Source: VXYL01 sp965203685 (GTDB lineage: Bacteria; Pseudomonadota; Gammaproteobacteria; Pseudomonadales; Azotimanducaceae). Taken from it: 64,000 nucleotides of DNA. Under the pieces are notes generated by a model, which was given only the letters and a program-made list of their open reading frames with translations, searched no databases and was not told the DNA's origin. The position numbers and the translations under genes are program-made. Location: contig OZ241908.1 in assembly GCA_965203685.1 (NCBI GenBank), forward strand, positions 3,348,001 through 3,412,000, given 5' to 3'. Shown one piece after another: positions 27,301 through 29,255 of the stretch (within the stretch, counting starts at the first letter, position 1; each line of letters opens with the position of its first letter).

Positions 27301-27654
27301 CTTAACCTCGTATTCCGCGCCGTCCAGGGTGAAATCGTCGTCACTGAGACTTCCGATGTCGTCGCAATAGCTGACGAAGTTCACAGTGTCTTCATCGCAG
27401 TACCCGCGCAGGCCGCTTCCGAAACCCACCGTCAGCGTGGCCGACCAGACTTCCTCCGTGGTGGTGGTCTGGGCCTGGGCGGGCGCGGCGGCAAGCGAGG
27501 CCGCCGCGCCGAGCAGCGCCGCCCCAAGGATGCGGCGCACGCCCGGCGCAGGGCGCGTGAAACCGAGGAACGCAAGGACGCGGAGCCCGGTGGACGCGCG
27601 ACGGCACCCCGGCTGCGGGAACGGCGCCCGCCGGAAGCGAGATGCGCGGCTCAC
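340..27654 (-). CDS. Giant multidomain repeat adhesin with C-terminal autotransporter-type beta-barrel
   Basis: An uninterrupted frame of about 9,104 codons. A signal peptide core (RRILGAALLGAAASL, cleavage near AQA/QT) sits about 40 residues in. The annotated start is GTG 27654; GTG 27540 (MRRILGAALL...) gives a more ordinary signal peptide. The passenger runs through fibronectin III, Calx-beta-like, cadherin-like beta-sandwich and bacterial Ig-like modules, a plant-type LRR block, then long arrays of three Cys-containing repeats. It ends with SwmB-like and Calx-beta domains and a roughly 400-residue outer-membrane barrel. Type V secretion to the surface and a role in adhesion are inferred from this architecture. 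The barrel is followed by about 38 further residues with two Cys, unusual for autotransporters. High repeat identity makes the copy number vulnerable to assembly collapse. Upstream lies a copy of the shared intergenic element and a TATGTT box at 27788-27793. Confidence 0.9.
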   Translation of the reverse strand: MSRASRFRRAPFPQPGCRRASTGLRVLAFLGFTRPAPGVRRILGAALLGAAASLAAAPAQAQTTTTEEVWSATLTVGFGSGLRGYCDEDTVNFVSYCDDIGSLSDDDFTLDGAEYEVKSIRWGGSGGRTGGRKVHLTLDKAFPDDSLSDLTLQVGTHTFALSDAYKGNLNNAESDGEFLRNYRWPKPTGWTDPANSATLTVKLLQKQTATSAPAKPMGLTAKAGDRQAALSWTDPSDASITKYQYQQRTGGSWGNSWTDIPNSAPGQTNATSYTVTSLSNGTAYRFRIRAVNAVGESAHSNAAGPVTPKPKVTLVLGKTSIPESGVGNSTTIKATLTSAVSSNTVVTISVLPTRKVRFQGTLTIPANATESPTAAVTAIDDDVDAPDATVTISGRAGTAVIAPDPVTLTVTDDDQSSNADLSALTASSSTDNSSFTALTLSPTFAAATTDYTAEVANAVAHAKVTPTVDDTGKATVKVGKGSTLTAVTSGQASASIALDVGVNAITVEVTAEDGTKKTYTVTVTRSATNAAATGKPEITGTARAGQTLTAGKGTMADSNGLTKADAGEAGFAYAYQWVRVDSGTDTDISGATANAYVLTASDVGKKVKVKVAFKDDAGFAETRTSDAYPSGTDTVAAAPKVTLVLGKTSIDESGTGNSTTVKATLPSAASAEVTVTLTHAPAGKVELGGTTLTIAANATESGTVTVTAVDNDVDAKADATVTISGSTSSTAFTAPDDVMLTVVDDDTKGVTLSTTSVSVNEGSTANYTVKLDSEPTASVTITPASDDTGAVTVSTAATDNTLTFTTGNWSTAQTVTVTGVQDDDNVDESVTVSHTVGGEGSGYRQASVEDVTVAVDDDEPLSVPAAPTGLSATKDGRLAIDLAWTAPEAATNRAAVTGYKIEWSANGSDNWTALATITSASTVTYEDSVAPGTTRHYRVRATSSAGDGAWSNTDSATTDANNAPSFSDATLTRSVDENASAGASVGPAIPAATDSDGDDLTYSLGGTDALSFDFDADARQIKVKADSEPDFETKPSYSVTVTASDGHGGEDTATVAISVNNVDEDGTVSFSSTAPKVGVALTAELDDPDGGETSVTWTWAKATTKAGNYTDISGATEASYTPASGDAGAWLRATASYADAHGSGKSAAAVADAAVTTLSVPVKPTSLSATKDGRFAIDLSWTAPATATNRAAVTGYKIEWSANGSDNWTALATITGASTVTYEDANLAAGTTRHYRVAATSGAGDGPWSDTDSATTDANNPPSFSDTSLARSVDENSSAGTNVGAAIPAATDGDSDALTYELGGTDASSFDFDASARRIKVKSGSEPDYETKSRYTVTVTASDGHGGEDSVTVTISVNNVDEEGTVSLSSAAPKVGVALTAELDDPDGGETSVTWTWAKATTKAGNYTDISGAAMASYTPQAGDDGAWLRATASYTDAEGSGKSAAAIAAAAVTTSAKPMISLVLGTTRIAESGAGNSTTVKATLSSAVNAETTVTLSASPPDKVEFGGATLTIAANATESGTVTVTAVDNDMDRPDAKVTITGSTTSTSVAAPDGVTLTVTDDDTNGPPVFADGKSTSRSMLEGVLSASAGRVTATDPDGDALFYTVNGTDGTRFTISRESGGLFWAPIRRLADYEDKSSYSVTVKATDPHGATAEIAVTVHVVNQEEPGTVSFVPVRPQAGKKVTASLRDPDGKVSDLAWQWAVSATEDGVYADISGATSAAYTPGTGDVGRFLRATASYADGHGSGKTASGVVAVPAVANCAGSTATPAGAPAALVRDCDVLLGAKYVLRGGGGKALNWSTGTAIGDWDGVTVDGGRVTALRLRNWGLRGTLPAELGRLTGLTRLDLAGNRLTGAVPAALGGLARLELLFLHVNGLTGQIPAQLGNLTELEELWLQDNDLSGRIPAALGRLSELANLYLHGNRLSGGIPAALGDLSKLKNLWLSRNGLSGGIPAALGSLSSLERLHLETNRLSGGIPGALGRLSNLTELQLEGNRLSGSIPAALGDLSKLRGLYLQRNRLTGLIPPKLASLSKLGTLELQGNLLEGRVTLELSPMDDIAEDGGAVEITVTATLDAGTAWAGAYAESKGSDVKVTVSGSSGETVKFAPVPPPLIEIARGESSGSATFTLTPTDDNQATADGTATATATGVGAKRTADATLRAAGTPPTLVLVDDDGTAAAGPSFGAATATRTVNENAPSGTAVGAPVAATPAGAAYSLAGTDAERFSIDAGTGQISVKTGTSLDYEAKSTYAVTVTATASGASDSIDVLIKVVNVDEAGTVALAEGHTVTATLSDADGGISGRFSGAIRWTWERSSDRSSWEAAGGRSTGSLTSSVYSPVFADNGHYLRATASYRDGHGPGKSALAVTSAAVSVAGPAVTGVKAATKPGALAVSWNAAAGATGYKVQWRDFATSFSTEREISTTATKADLGPFPPRRTQWIRVIAVYSGGDGPPSQPTTGVPGAVAEKSIELRANETTLTEGEINKQYRVWLGSKPTADVTLAVSVAPAGALGQMPATIKLTPDKVGFATAHVERFTVAHDDDDDHGTVRITHTASGGGYDGVVGVLEYSILDDEAAPCTPGSFTATPGDRQASLAWALCQPSSVVEKWQYRQKAGTGNYGAWTDVPGGSGTLSHVVKGLNNGTAYAFQLRGARQTAPQHGAATPQRMATPNTNSAPYFAFGTMSRTVFEGAAAGDDIGLPVAATDPDGDSLTYMLGGTDAASFDIVASSGQLRVKAALDHETKASYSVTVSVHDGKAADGTASTTSDASIDVTIEVGDVAEPPSAPTGLTVAAQDAATLRATWTAPVDTGRPAVTGYAVQYRKGTSGDWTAHAHAGAGTRADIDNLDAGTAYQVRVRARNDEGDGPWTAAATGSTSAATTDTTRPTVTAAATGYFSDAAVSNALTGPLKGGTDIYTKVTFSEDMKHAKSDVASARPEIFYRIAADHTQYHIVDSGATLATGDCRPNHASSTNVYVCRYTVGASVNGAFTVKVGTNSVDKADNALAAVYTHAAALTLDTTAPTAPSALALASGTTSPGNDSTPSIEVTVAETGGNVALYSDEACATPASAATDVTDTEAPYKVTVAATALASDGSVTFRAKHADAATNASDCSAATVAYVYDGTDPGIAFPSNATPTVNTAATITLTDSGAKVARYAVLEVEGTATTATGCDDPSASGDDFSTTAVSPVAASKDVSYTPQEAGRKICVYAEDAAGNSAASLWTTAIAASSNADLSALTATSSTDNTAFTALTLAPTFAAATTSYTATVDSDVTHAKVTPTVDDTGKATVKVGKGATLTAVTSGEASASIALEVGDNAIKVEVTAQDGSTTKTYTVTLTRRAANSAATGKPTITGTAQVGETLTAAKGDIADTNGLTKADAGDAGYAYTYQWVRVDGGTDTDIAGATSKTYALTASDEGKKVKVKVAFKDDAGYAESLASDAYPSGSATVAAATTTMPPAPSDAIWSATLTVDHASKFAGCLASSGSPLDSCATTTVLTDDDFTYRGATYTVSGVYRSASSVSARGTGFLNLLFSSGTPGNPKTALSGLTLRVVRGTDTKALAVSAASTLGPKAILWSPFAGASWGDGDTVLLSLVDITAPSAPSALALASGTSSPGSDSTPSIEVTVAETGGEVTLYSDSACATAASAATDVTATEAPYKVTVDATALTTDGGVTFYAKHADAADNASDCSTANVAYTYDGTDPTVTFASGVTPTTHVQATITLTDATAKIAKYAVLEVPGAATTAAACDDPAAGADNFPTTAVDPVASPYEASYTPQTAGRKICVYAEDAVGNSAASLWGTAIAAASTNADLSALTATSSTDDTTFTALTLAPAFAAATTGYTATVDNDVTHAKVTPTVDDTGKATVKVGKGATLTTVTSGEASASIALAVGGNAIKVEVTAQDGSTKTYTVTLTRRAANVAATGKPAITGTARAGQTLTAGKGDIADTNGLTKADDGDAGFAYAYQWVRVDGSTDTDISGATSKTYVPAAADVGKKVKVEVSFKDDAGYEETRTSDAYPSGSGTIAAAPVGAGPTVASLAVSSSPPDSPGGWYLSGNAIKVDVTFSAIIDVTGTPELEIKVGSAERTATCAKKGTSGEDRKKLVCTYTVADGDEDDDGISVEANKLSLPSDAAIEDASDNDATLTHNALAAQSGHKVDAKAPAITEFSVSVSPPFRGSVGVFATFSEDVTVVGAPTLAIKVGSATRTATYSSAGATGTGKFFFYHPQAGDHDDDGVTIEAGSLTLPTDASIKDARGNDADPAHPGLASSTAKVDTAAPGIAFPSGAPTAGEALTITLTDAVAKLEEYAVLEVPGTATDATGCDDPRTPNAQNRPSTGDAFTLTKVRPIAARHEVSYTPKEAGRKICVFARDVGGTSGAKLWTTAIAADTTAPMVVANSTGYFSDAGASNALTGPLKAGTAIYTRVTFSKDMKHAKSDLAAARPAISHRVGNADTRYHIVNNGDTLADGDCRPNHATKTNVYVCRYTVGSSDNGAFTVRVGTDSVDKSDNALAAVYTHTTTLTLDTTAPTVTAAETGYYSDAGLSNALAGALKPGSSIYTKVTFSENMQHAKSNAAAARPELFHRIGSSDTRYDILDNGDTLAHGDCRPNHATNTNVYVCLYVYAAGSTVNGAFALKAGTNSRDRAGNALANAYTHTALTLDTTAPTVSSLAVSSTVPTGQNGHYRKDDEITVDLTFSEIIAVTGAPRLEIAVGENEKNASCARRGATGDDRKVLRCTYTVADGDADADGISVGTSKLMLPAGAAVADLADNAATLAHSALAAQSGHKVDGTVPTVVAASTGYYGNAALTNALTGPQKGGTAIYTKVTFSEDMKHVKSDSLTARPLLRYEIGVVGHYYDILDPADTLADGDCKPNHATETDEYVCLYTVGSSDTGLFVVNANAESVDKAGNALASLYTHADGLKLDTTNPTITFPSDTTPTVGTTATIRLADSGAEIAKYGVVEVPGSATNANACDDPAVGADNFATIAVSPVASPKDVSYSPQAATKKICVYAEDAAGNSHASLWGTAIAAASTVDNTAPTVVAATTGYFSDAAASNALTGAQRAGANIYTKVTFSEDMKHTKNDEAAARPELFHRIGNDDTQYDIVDNGDTLGNGDCRPNHASNTNVYVCRYTVANSVNGAFTVKVGTNSVDEADNALAAVYTHATTLTLDTTAPTVSSVAVSSALPSGQGGFYKKDDEIKVDVTFSEIVEVTGSPELKIRVGSGAGSEKTATCGRKGSSGDDRKTLECTYTVAAGDADADGIGVEQNKLSLPAGAAVEDGADNAATLAHSALAAQSGHKVDGVVPTVTAAATGYFSDAAVSNALSGPLKAGATVYTKVTFSEDMTHAKSNGAAARPELFHRIGASDTRYDMLDSGDTLASGDCKPNHATNRNVYVCLYTVGASVNGAFTVKVGTNSADKAANALASAYTHATPLVLDTANPTITFPSDTPTVGTATTITFSDAGTKVSKYAIVEVAGSATNANACDDPAADSFSTTAVSPAAGSKQVSYTPPSGSANKKICAYAEDTAGNSRARLWGTAIAAAETTAPTVVADSTGYFSDAALTMALTGPLKSGAGIYTKVTFSEDMKHTKSNAAAARPELFYRIGSDDTQYDILDNSDTLGSGDCKPTHTTNTDVYACLYTVGTSVNGAFTLKAGTNSVDESDNALATAYVHATTLALDTTAPTITFPPDATPTVGAGVSITLADAGAKVKRYGAIPVIGTASNADACDSASEIGTALTTLDTPVTPVNFTYTPPADSATKKVCAYVEDALGNSAASLWATAIVAASTNANLSALTATSSTDNSSFAALTLSPSFAAATTSYTATVASNVTHAKVTPTVADSTATVKVGKGSTLTTVTSGTASGSIALVVGDNAIKVEVTAQNGSTKTYTVTLTRRVANVAATGKPAITGTARAGQTLTAGKGDIADSNGLTKADNGDTGYAYTYQWVRVSGGTDTDIAGATASTYALTATDAGKKVKVKVAFKDDAGYAETRASDAYPSGSGTIAAATTTAKPAKPTGVTATAGSAQVVLAWTDPGDSSITKYQYLQRRARAPWGDWTDVPGSDATTTSHTVTGLDGGVRYRFRIRAVNSAGNGAQSGIGEATPTAAPATDTTPPAAPSGLALASGTTSPGSDSTPSIEVTVSETGGAVTLYSDSGCATAASAATDVTDTSSPYKVTATATALATDGSVTFYAKHTDAATNASACSTANVAYTYDGTDPTVTFPSGVTPTVGTAATITLADATAKVAKYAVLEVAGSATTAAGCDDPSSSGDNFSTTAVSPAESSKEVSHSPLAATKKICVYVEDAAGNSAASLWGTAIAAAPATDTTRPAVVSASTGYFSDAAVSNALTGPQKGGTEIYTKVTFSEDMKHTKNDAASARPEIFYRIGSADERYDILDNGDTLGNGDCKPNHASNTNVYVCRYTVGSSVNGAFTVKVGTNSVDKADNALATVYTHATTLTLDTTAPTVSSVTVSSTVPDGQNSHYKEDDEIKVDVTFSEIVEVTGTPELKIRVGSGTGSEKTATCARKGNSGDDRKTLECTYAVASGDADGNGISVEQNKLALPAGASVEDAADNAATLAHSALAAQSGHKVDGVAPTVTAAQTGYYGEEALTNALTGPLNAGTDVYTKVTFSENMKHAESDTATARPEISYRIGATDTQYHMDSHDATLASGDCKPNHTSNDASVYVCRYTVGSSDDGAFTVKVGTNSADKAGNALAAVYTHATTLALDTEAPSAPSGLALASGTTSPGSDSGCATAASAAADVTDTSSPYKVTVTATALTGDGSVTFYAKHTDATTNASACSTANVAYVYDGTDPTVTFPSGVTPTTGTAATITLADATAKVAKYAVLEVPGSASNANACDDPSSSGDNFSTTAASPVAASKEVSHTPQTAGKKICVYVEDAAGNSAASLWGTAIVAADTTAPTVTASATGYFGEAALTNALTGPLKAGANIYTRVTFSENMKHAKSDGATARPEIFHRIGSDDTRYDILDNGDTLATGDCKPNHATNTDVYVCRYTVGDSVNGAFTVKVGTNSVDEANNALATAYTHATTLTLDTTAPTISAIGITSTVTSGQSGYKIGDAVAVTATFSEALSVTGSPTLKIKVGTAERDASCAKKGASGDDAKKLVCTYTVAEGHEDTDGIAVEAGKLTGTIKDAADNAATLTYTAISDSSGHKVDGVKPTITSLASVSGAVWLTSAHTIRISATFSEKVDVTGAPTLDLTVGTATRTATFTTQGEGFTSKPFAYDVQAGDEDADGVSIDAGSVTLPAGASVKDSAGNAAVLTHSGLTGAALKVDAAKPAVTFPAAAPRLESASRITLADAASKVKKHGHIVVAGTVENADGCDTATEIGSGNLTTRTTAASPVRFDFTPPAGSVGKKLCVYVEDTAGNSHAQLWSKAIVAADAPLATGVPVDAIWSGRLKVSVFNGWRFGCDNRPNVNGMCSKRRNLRDDDVTHGGVTRQVESLVWLKHVNELRLSFVGTTGDEAKAAFAGTTLSVEGREFAFDDAEPVPLPGSGTLVWAADLGWTKGQAVQVWIAPSPSGRPARPSGFVATPGRGEVVLTWDDPGDAGIVKYQYQHRVIYNDGDSGWSAWTDIPDSGADTTRHTVTGLGTRVTYEDEFRIRAVNADGAGPASEPSRCPPAPDPTASDVVWTATLTVDWGSAVGCNSSSRFPFSQNPCTTSLTEDEFTHAGTTYTVETIVHTSGGVGDLYLRFKDGTPAAAKTALAGLTLTVGSGADAKNLAIDAATVVTDNSVAFLRWPAGLSWGEGDRVSLTLATGGGTPPAPAPTVDWSATLTVAYSTDFDNSVPTRVFYGCLTSRRGTNTGIAACTSTQRLSDNTFTYAGTDYTVNGVYLYDADGSTPYLHFDLAGVTPSAAKAALSGLTLTVGTGASAQDFAFSAAEVVTETPRNISVLRWKPSPALGWNTGDAVALKLTAGGGAPPAPAPTPAGDWSATLTVDYASNAAGCGRSVSGSNMDSCSTATVLTDDDFEHKGTTYTIAKFYRYDANLGDGYGPLHLELSGVTGAAAKTALAGVTLAVVHGGNTSTFAVADASTSGGYMQWSYSGAVWGEGDTVELSLTGLAASSTTTPSAADWSPTLTVDRDDTVYGCDNGDTDRANCSATTVLTEDAFTYGGATYTVRFLTWSSLYNLLAVEFDGLTADAAKTGLAGLTLNVGSSSYAFNDATASGNRLSWTASLGWTHGQSVALSLTVPAGQQAPTGPAPKVELAWVTDAVLALRFDAPLDGTSVPAASAFAVSVAGGARDVSGVAVDRDTVTLTLASAVSAGETVTVDYTPPSENPLRGGGADVAAFTGQAVDNATVATPPDPTAGLTASVSQAPAEHDGSDFAVRIAFSEDVETTASDASFDVSGGTVARARRIDGRKDLWRVTVRPDGHASVTLTLAAGAASTSDGRTLSEAVTVTVAGPPGLSVADARVDEAPGARASFAVTLDRAATRGVRVSYATADGTATAGEDYRAKSGELLFRPGQTSKTVTVRILDDSVDEGEETFTLTLSEPTGAYLADAEATGTIVNSDPMPQAWLARFGRASTDHVVDALEARFEDAARGIRREARLGGMDLFGGAPGGHPGGAAGDGGALRAAGRRPAAHTGLSGASPTAGNAMGIGAFGDPSANAAGTALGLAGDGVAHGPSAHGPQGVVLRDLLRGSSFRASWGDPEGGRRLTAWGTAASTFFGGDADGVTVDGDATTVMLGADAAWSRWLAGVSLARTAGAGSYKGADDGGTLSSTLTAVHPYARFEATERLSAWATLGLGAGDLELVTGAGAAWHAPTSMGMAAAGLRGVLLQGRGGLELAGRLDGRFTRMASEAVFADAGNLAAATGDASRARLMLEGSRPFAVGASRTLTPMVEIGLRHDGGDAETGAGVELGGSLRYLDAHLGLSVDLSGRRLAAHADGAYEEWGAAAMVRLDPGTSGRGLTLTLAPAWGAEASGGAERLWSMTDARGLQGYAPDSGMRLMGDVAYGLDAFGGRGAMAPYAGAAMTGYGRDWRAGVRWTLGASTEFGFEATRTESGMAPAAHGLQLRFAWRPGVGVSVPLDSAPGAAPTGTEGRDCDVRRDGDEPYCPPAEAPPTP
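430..1640 (-). other. Autotransporter-type beta-barrel domain of the giant adhesin
   Basis: The C-terminal ~400 residues alternate small/polar and hydrophobic residues with Gly/Asp-rich turns (RLTAWGTAASTFFGG, MLGADAAWSRWLAGVSLAR, AGVRWTLGASTEFGFEATR). This is the pattern of an autotransporter translocator. The last amphipathic strand is LQLRFAWRPGVGVSV. About 38 residues follow it, including a Cys pair (RDCDVRRDGDEPYC), so the chain does not end at the aromatic residue usual for BAM-recognised barrels. Confidence 0.8.
2015..2945 (-). other. SwmB-like and Calx-beta domains before the barrel
   Basis: Reading toward the C terminus, a SwmB-like unit (VELAWVTDAVLALRFDAPLD ... VTVDYTPPSENPLRG) lies at about 2650-2945. 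A second related beta-sandwich lies at about 2340-2640. A clear Calx-beta domain (VRVSYATADGTATAGEDY ... VDEGEETFTLTLSEPTGA) lies at about 2015-2340. Calx-beta units usually bind calcium and stiffen extracellular stalks. The domain calls rest on remembered family patterns. Confidence 0.65.
2955..5385 (-). repeat. Five-copy cluster of a Cys-pair module (WSATLTV module) in the adhesin
   Basis: Each copy starts with WSATLTV or a close variant. It continues with a GC...C pair, L(T/S)(D/E)D(D/A)FT(Y/H).G..YTV, a strand-like stretch around AKTALAGLTLTV, and a closing W......W..GD.V.L.L. Copies end (N-terminal side) near 5380, 4665, 4240, 3763 and 3335. Two further copies occur at about 16870-17260 and at the mature N terminus, 27060-27455, making seven. 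I do not know a named domain for this unit. Copies differ enough to be old. Confidence 0.75.
6455..18995 (-). repeat. Ten copies of a ~135-residue Cys-pair repeat in the adhesin
   Basis: Consensus landmarks are TAPTV.A..TGYFSDAA.SNAL, then IYTKVTFSEDMKHAKSD, ARPE.F.RIG, GDC.PNHA.NTNVYVC.YTV, and GAFTVKVGTNSVDKADNAL. The two Cys (GDC and VYVC) are present in every copy and could form a disulfide. Copies lie at about 18590-18995, 14070-14480, 13650-14060, 12850-13270, 12120-12530, 11325-11730, 10590-10995, 8235-8650, 7430-7845 and 6455-6865. They are interspersed with a second unit ending (K/R)KICVYAEDAAGNSAASLW, which I count nine times. The first unit resembles Ig-like repeats that carry a SEDM motif in bacterial adhesins. 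Confidence 0.8.
21505..22195 (-). repeat. Plant-type leucine-rich repeat block inside the adhesin
   Basis: About nine 24-residue repeats follow the pattern L.G.IP..LG.L..L..L.L..N.L, for example LSGGIPAALGDLSKLKNLWL. The IP...LG signature is that of plant-specific LRRs. An N-terminal cap-like segment with NWSTGTAIGDWDGVTVDGG precedes the block. A solenoid of this kind would be a protein or glycan binding platform in the middle of the adhesin. Similar blocks occur in bacterial surface proteins, so transfer from a eukaryote need not be recent. Confidence 0.85.
22260..27050 (-). other. N-terminal modular region of the adhesin (FN3, Calx-beta-like, cadherin-like)
   Basis: From the N terminus: a WSATLTV module (about 27060-27455, just outside this span); fibronectin III (KPMGLTAKAGDRQAALSW); a Calx-beta-like unit (KVTLVLGKTSI.ESG); a cadherin-like beta-sandwich (SSNADLSALTASSSTDNSS ... 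KTYTVTVTR); an ITGTARAGQTLTAGKG unit ending in KVKVAFKDDAGFAETRTSDA; another Calx-beta-like unit; a DUF-like VSVNEGSTANYTVKL unit; and alternating FN3 and cadherin-type domains (RSVDENSSAGTNVG ... YTVTVTASDGHGGEDS). The cadherin-like, ITGTARAG, FN3 and DENAP-type units recur later in the protein. Domain names are by pattern. Confidence 0.6.
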
Positions 27655-27960
27655 GGGCTCAGCGTCGCGTTTCGCGCGCGCGTGGCCATAGGCGCTGGGC
27701 GCTGTTCATACCGCGGGACGGTTCCGCCATGTCAAGGAAGTGCCTACGCTGCCGCGCATGTTCATTCACCCCATCCGACTTGCGCGGAACATAACGCAAT
27801 CCGAGCGCGAATGTGCGTTCGCAAATCGTTCGGTTTGGACTTGTATCGTGTGTTTTTCGTCAGGATTGCACCAACTTGGCCCTCGAAACCGCCGTAGGGC
27901 AGGAACGCGGGCCATCGAACCGCCGCGCCACGCCCGTCCGGGAGCTCTCCGGGACCGGCC
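27655..27960. other. Intergenic region upstream of the adhesin
   Basis: No gene. Base composition drops here. On the minus strand it holds a copy of the shared 20-bp element (27846-27865), a TTTGCGAAC word (27817-27825) and a possible -10 box TATGTT (27788-27793). The TTTGCGAAC word and the spacing of element and box (52 nt) recur upstream of the TonB receptor. A second purpose as terminator of the lipoprotein gene ending at 27961 is possible, but no clear hairpin is seen. Confidence 0.5.
27846..27865 (+). promoter_or_regulatory. Shared 20-bp intergenic element, copy a
   Basis: TCGTGTGTTTTTCGTCAGGA, within a few bases of the five other copies in the window. It is followed on the minus strand, after 52 nt, by TATGTT and then the adhesin start. 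Confidence 0.55.
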
Positions 27961-28371
27961 TCAGGGCGTCCCCTCGTCCACGTCGTCCACGAAGCTGACG
28001 AACACGATCGCGGCCGCCGCGACGGCCAGCCCGACGTAGCCGCCGCCGGCCGCGAGGACCGTGCGCCCGACGTCCGCCCGGCGTTTGCGCAGCTCCACGA
28101 TCTCGTCGATCGCAACGGACACCTCCTGCGACGCGGACGCATGGCCGCGGATGACCTCCCGGTCCACCGACGCCACGTCCACGCGGATGCTCCCGCCGTC
28201 CCTGGTGACCGCCACGACCTGGTCGCCGGGCTGCACCAGCGCGCCGTCGCGGATCGCGTCGCGCAGGACCTGCCCCGATGCTTCCACCGGGCGCATGCTC
28301 GTGCATCCCGCGCAGACGGCGACCGCCAGCACGGCGGCCAACGCCTTGAGCGCGATCGGGCAACCGTTCAC
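27961..28371 (-). CDS. Small lipoprotein with C-terminal membrane segment
   Basis: About 136 residues from a GTG at 28371, chosen because GGAGGTG lies about 6 nt upstream; an ATG seven codons earlier would overlap that site. The N terminus is a lipoprotein signal (ALKALAAVLAVAVCAGC, lipobox AGC). A short beta-rich region follows (GDQVVAVTRDGGSIRVDVASVDREVIRG), resembling small domains that handle a promoted lipid or metal ligand but not identifiable. It ends with a Gly/Ala-rich hydrophobic helix (VGLAVAAAAIVFVSFV). It lies between the adhesin and CVNH1 and is transcribed toward the adhesin. Function unknown. Confidence 0.75.
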   Translation of the reverse strand: MNGCPIALKALAAVLAVAVCAGCTSMRPVEASGQVLRDAIRDGALVQPGDQVVAVTRDGGSIRVDVASVDREVIRGHASASQEVSVAIDEIVELRKRRADVGRTVLAAGGGYVGLAVAAAAIVFVSFVDDVDEGTP

Positions 28372-28539
28372 TCCCCCACCTCCTGCGGCCATGCGATCCC
28401 CAAGCGATCGACGTGCCGGGCCCGCAGGTTCCGGCGCGTCGACGCTCGCCAGCGGGAGAGTCTACGCGCATCCGCGACCGGCGTGTGTTGGGAAGTGGAT
28501 TTTTCATATCCGGTTATCGTGCAGAGACGCCGGTTTCCG

Positions 28540-28569
28540 TTGCCCCGCCGGGCCGTCCGCGGCTATGAT
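28540..28569 (+). promoter_or_regulatory. Sigma-70-like promoter of CVNH1
   Basis: TTGCCC at 28540, an 18-nt spacer and TATGAT at 28564. It is bracketed by a 9-bp inverted repeat, CGGTTTCCG (28531-28539) and CGGAAACCG (28585-28593). Near-identical direct repeats ATCGTGCAGAGACGCCGGT and ATCGTGCAGACACCGGT also flank it, so an operator is likely. Confidence 0.55.
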
Positions 28570-28642
28570 CGTGCAGACACCGGTCGGAAACCGTGCGCCG
28601 GGACGCCACCGCGCGGGCGCAACGAAACCGAGGAGGATCCCA

Positions 28643-29137
28643 ATGGCACCACGTGCACCGAAACTGCTCCCCAGGGTCGCGACCCTTGCCCCCTGCATGC
28701 TGGCCTGCGTCGCCCTGGTGTCCAGCCAGGGCGCGCTGGCAAACCCCCACTACCGCATGGCGATGTCGGAGGACATCCACAAGAACTGCAAGAACTTCGC
28801 GGTCGCCGCCGACGGCACGCTCACCGCCGACTGCAACGCCGTGCGGCGCGTCGACAGCCGCCGCAACGAGTGGTACGAGACCGGCAGCAAGTCCATCGAC
28901 CTCGACACCGAGGTCGGCAACGACCAGGGCAATTCGTCGGCGCTGAGTTGCGGCAGCGTGAACTTCTCGAGCCAGTGCAGCAACTTCTCCGTCTCGGCCC
29001 ACGCGTCCGGCGTCGACCTGAGCGCGGACTGCACCCTTGTCTCCGACGGCAAGACGACGCGCCCGAGAAAGACGGTCAACCTGAACTCGTGCATCAAGTG
29101 CGACACGAGCTCCAAAGGGGACTTCACGGGCCGCTGA
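28643..29137 (+). CDS. Secreted cyanovirin-N-like lectin (CVNH1)
   Basis: 164 residues. AGGAGG lies 8 nt before the ATG. A Sec signal peptide (about residues 1-33, ending ALA/NPH) precedes a CVNH fold. The first half has NCKNFAV...LTADCN and a SIDLDTEVGN strand; the second half has QCSNFSV...VDLSADC and TVNLNSCI. The four Cys of the two halves match the disulfide layout of cyanovirin-N, and a further Cys pair (CIKC) near the end is extra. The family binds high-mannose glycans, so an extracellular or periplasmic carbohydrate-binding role is inferred. It is the most divergent of three CVNH proteins here and lies 8 kb from the other two. Confidence 0.8.
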   Translation: MAPRAPKLLPRVATLAPCMLACVALVSSQGALANPHYRMAMSEDIHKNCKNFAVAADGTLTADCNAVRRVDSRRNEWYETGSKSIDLDTEVGNDQGNSSALSCGSVNFSSQCSNFSVSAHASGVDLSADCTLVSDGKTTRPRKTVNLNSCIKCDTSSKGDFTGR

Positions 29138-29255
29138 CGGGCCGCCGTACCGTCGGACACCCTGCAATGTCGACGAACGGTCCGAACGACGCCCTCGACG
29201 CGCAACGCGTCCGTGCAGGCCCGGGCCCCGGGGGCGTTCCCGCCGACGGGGCGCC

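Noticed and set aside
883..27897. Very long plus-strand frames opposite the adhesin (883-6012, 6025-14619, 17230-27897)
   Set aside because: Arg/His/Gly-rich translations without domains; they arise because GC-rich codons on the minus strand avoid stops on the other strand. The minus frame has coherent domains throughout.
28481..28500. GCGTGTGTTGGGAAGTGGAT as a copy of the shared element upstream of CVNH1
   Set aside because: Only the GTGTGTT part matches and its distance to the -10 box (63 nt) fits neither spacing class.
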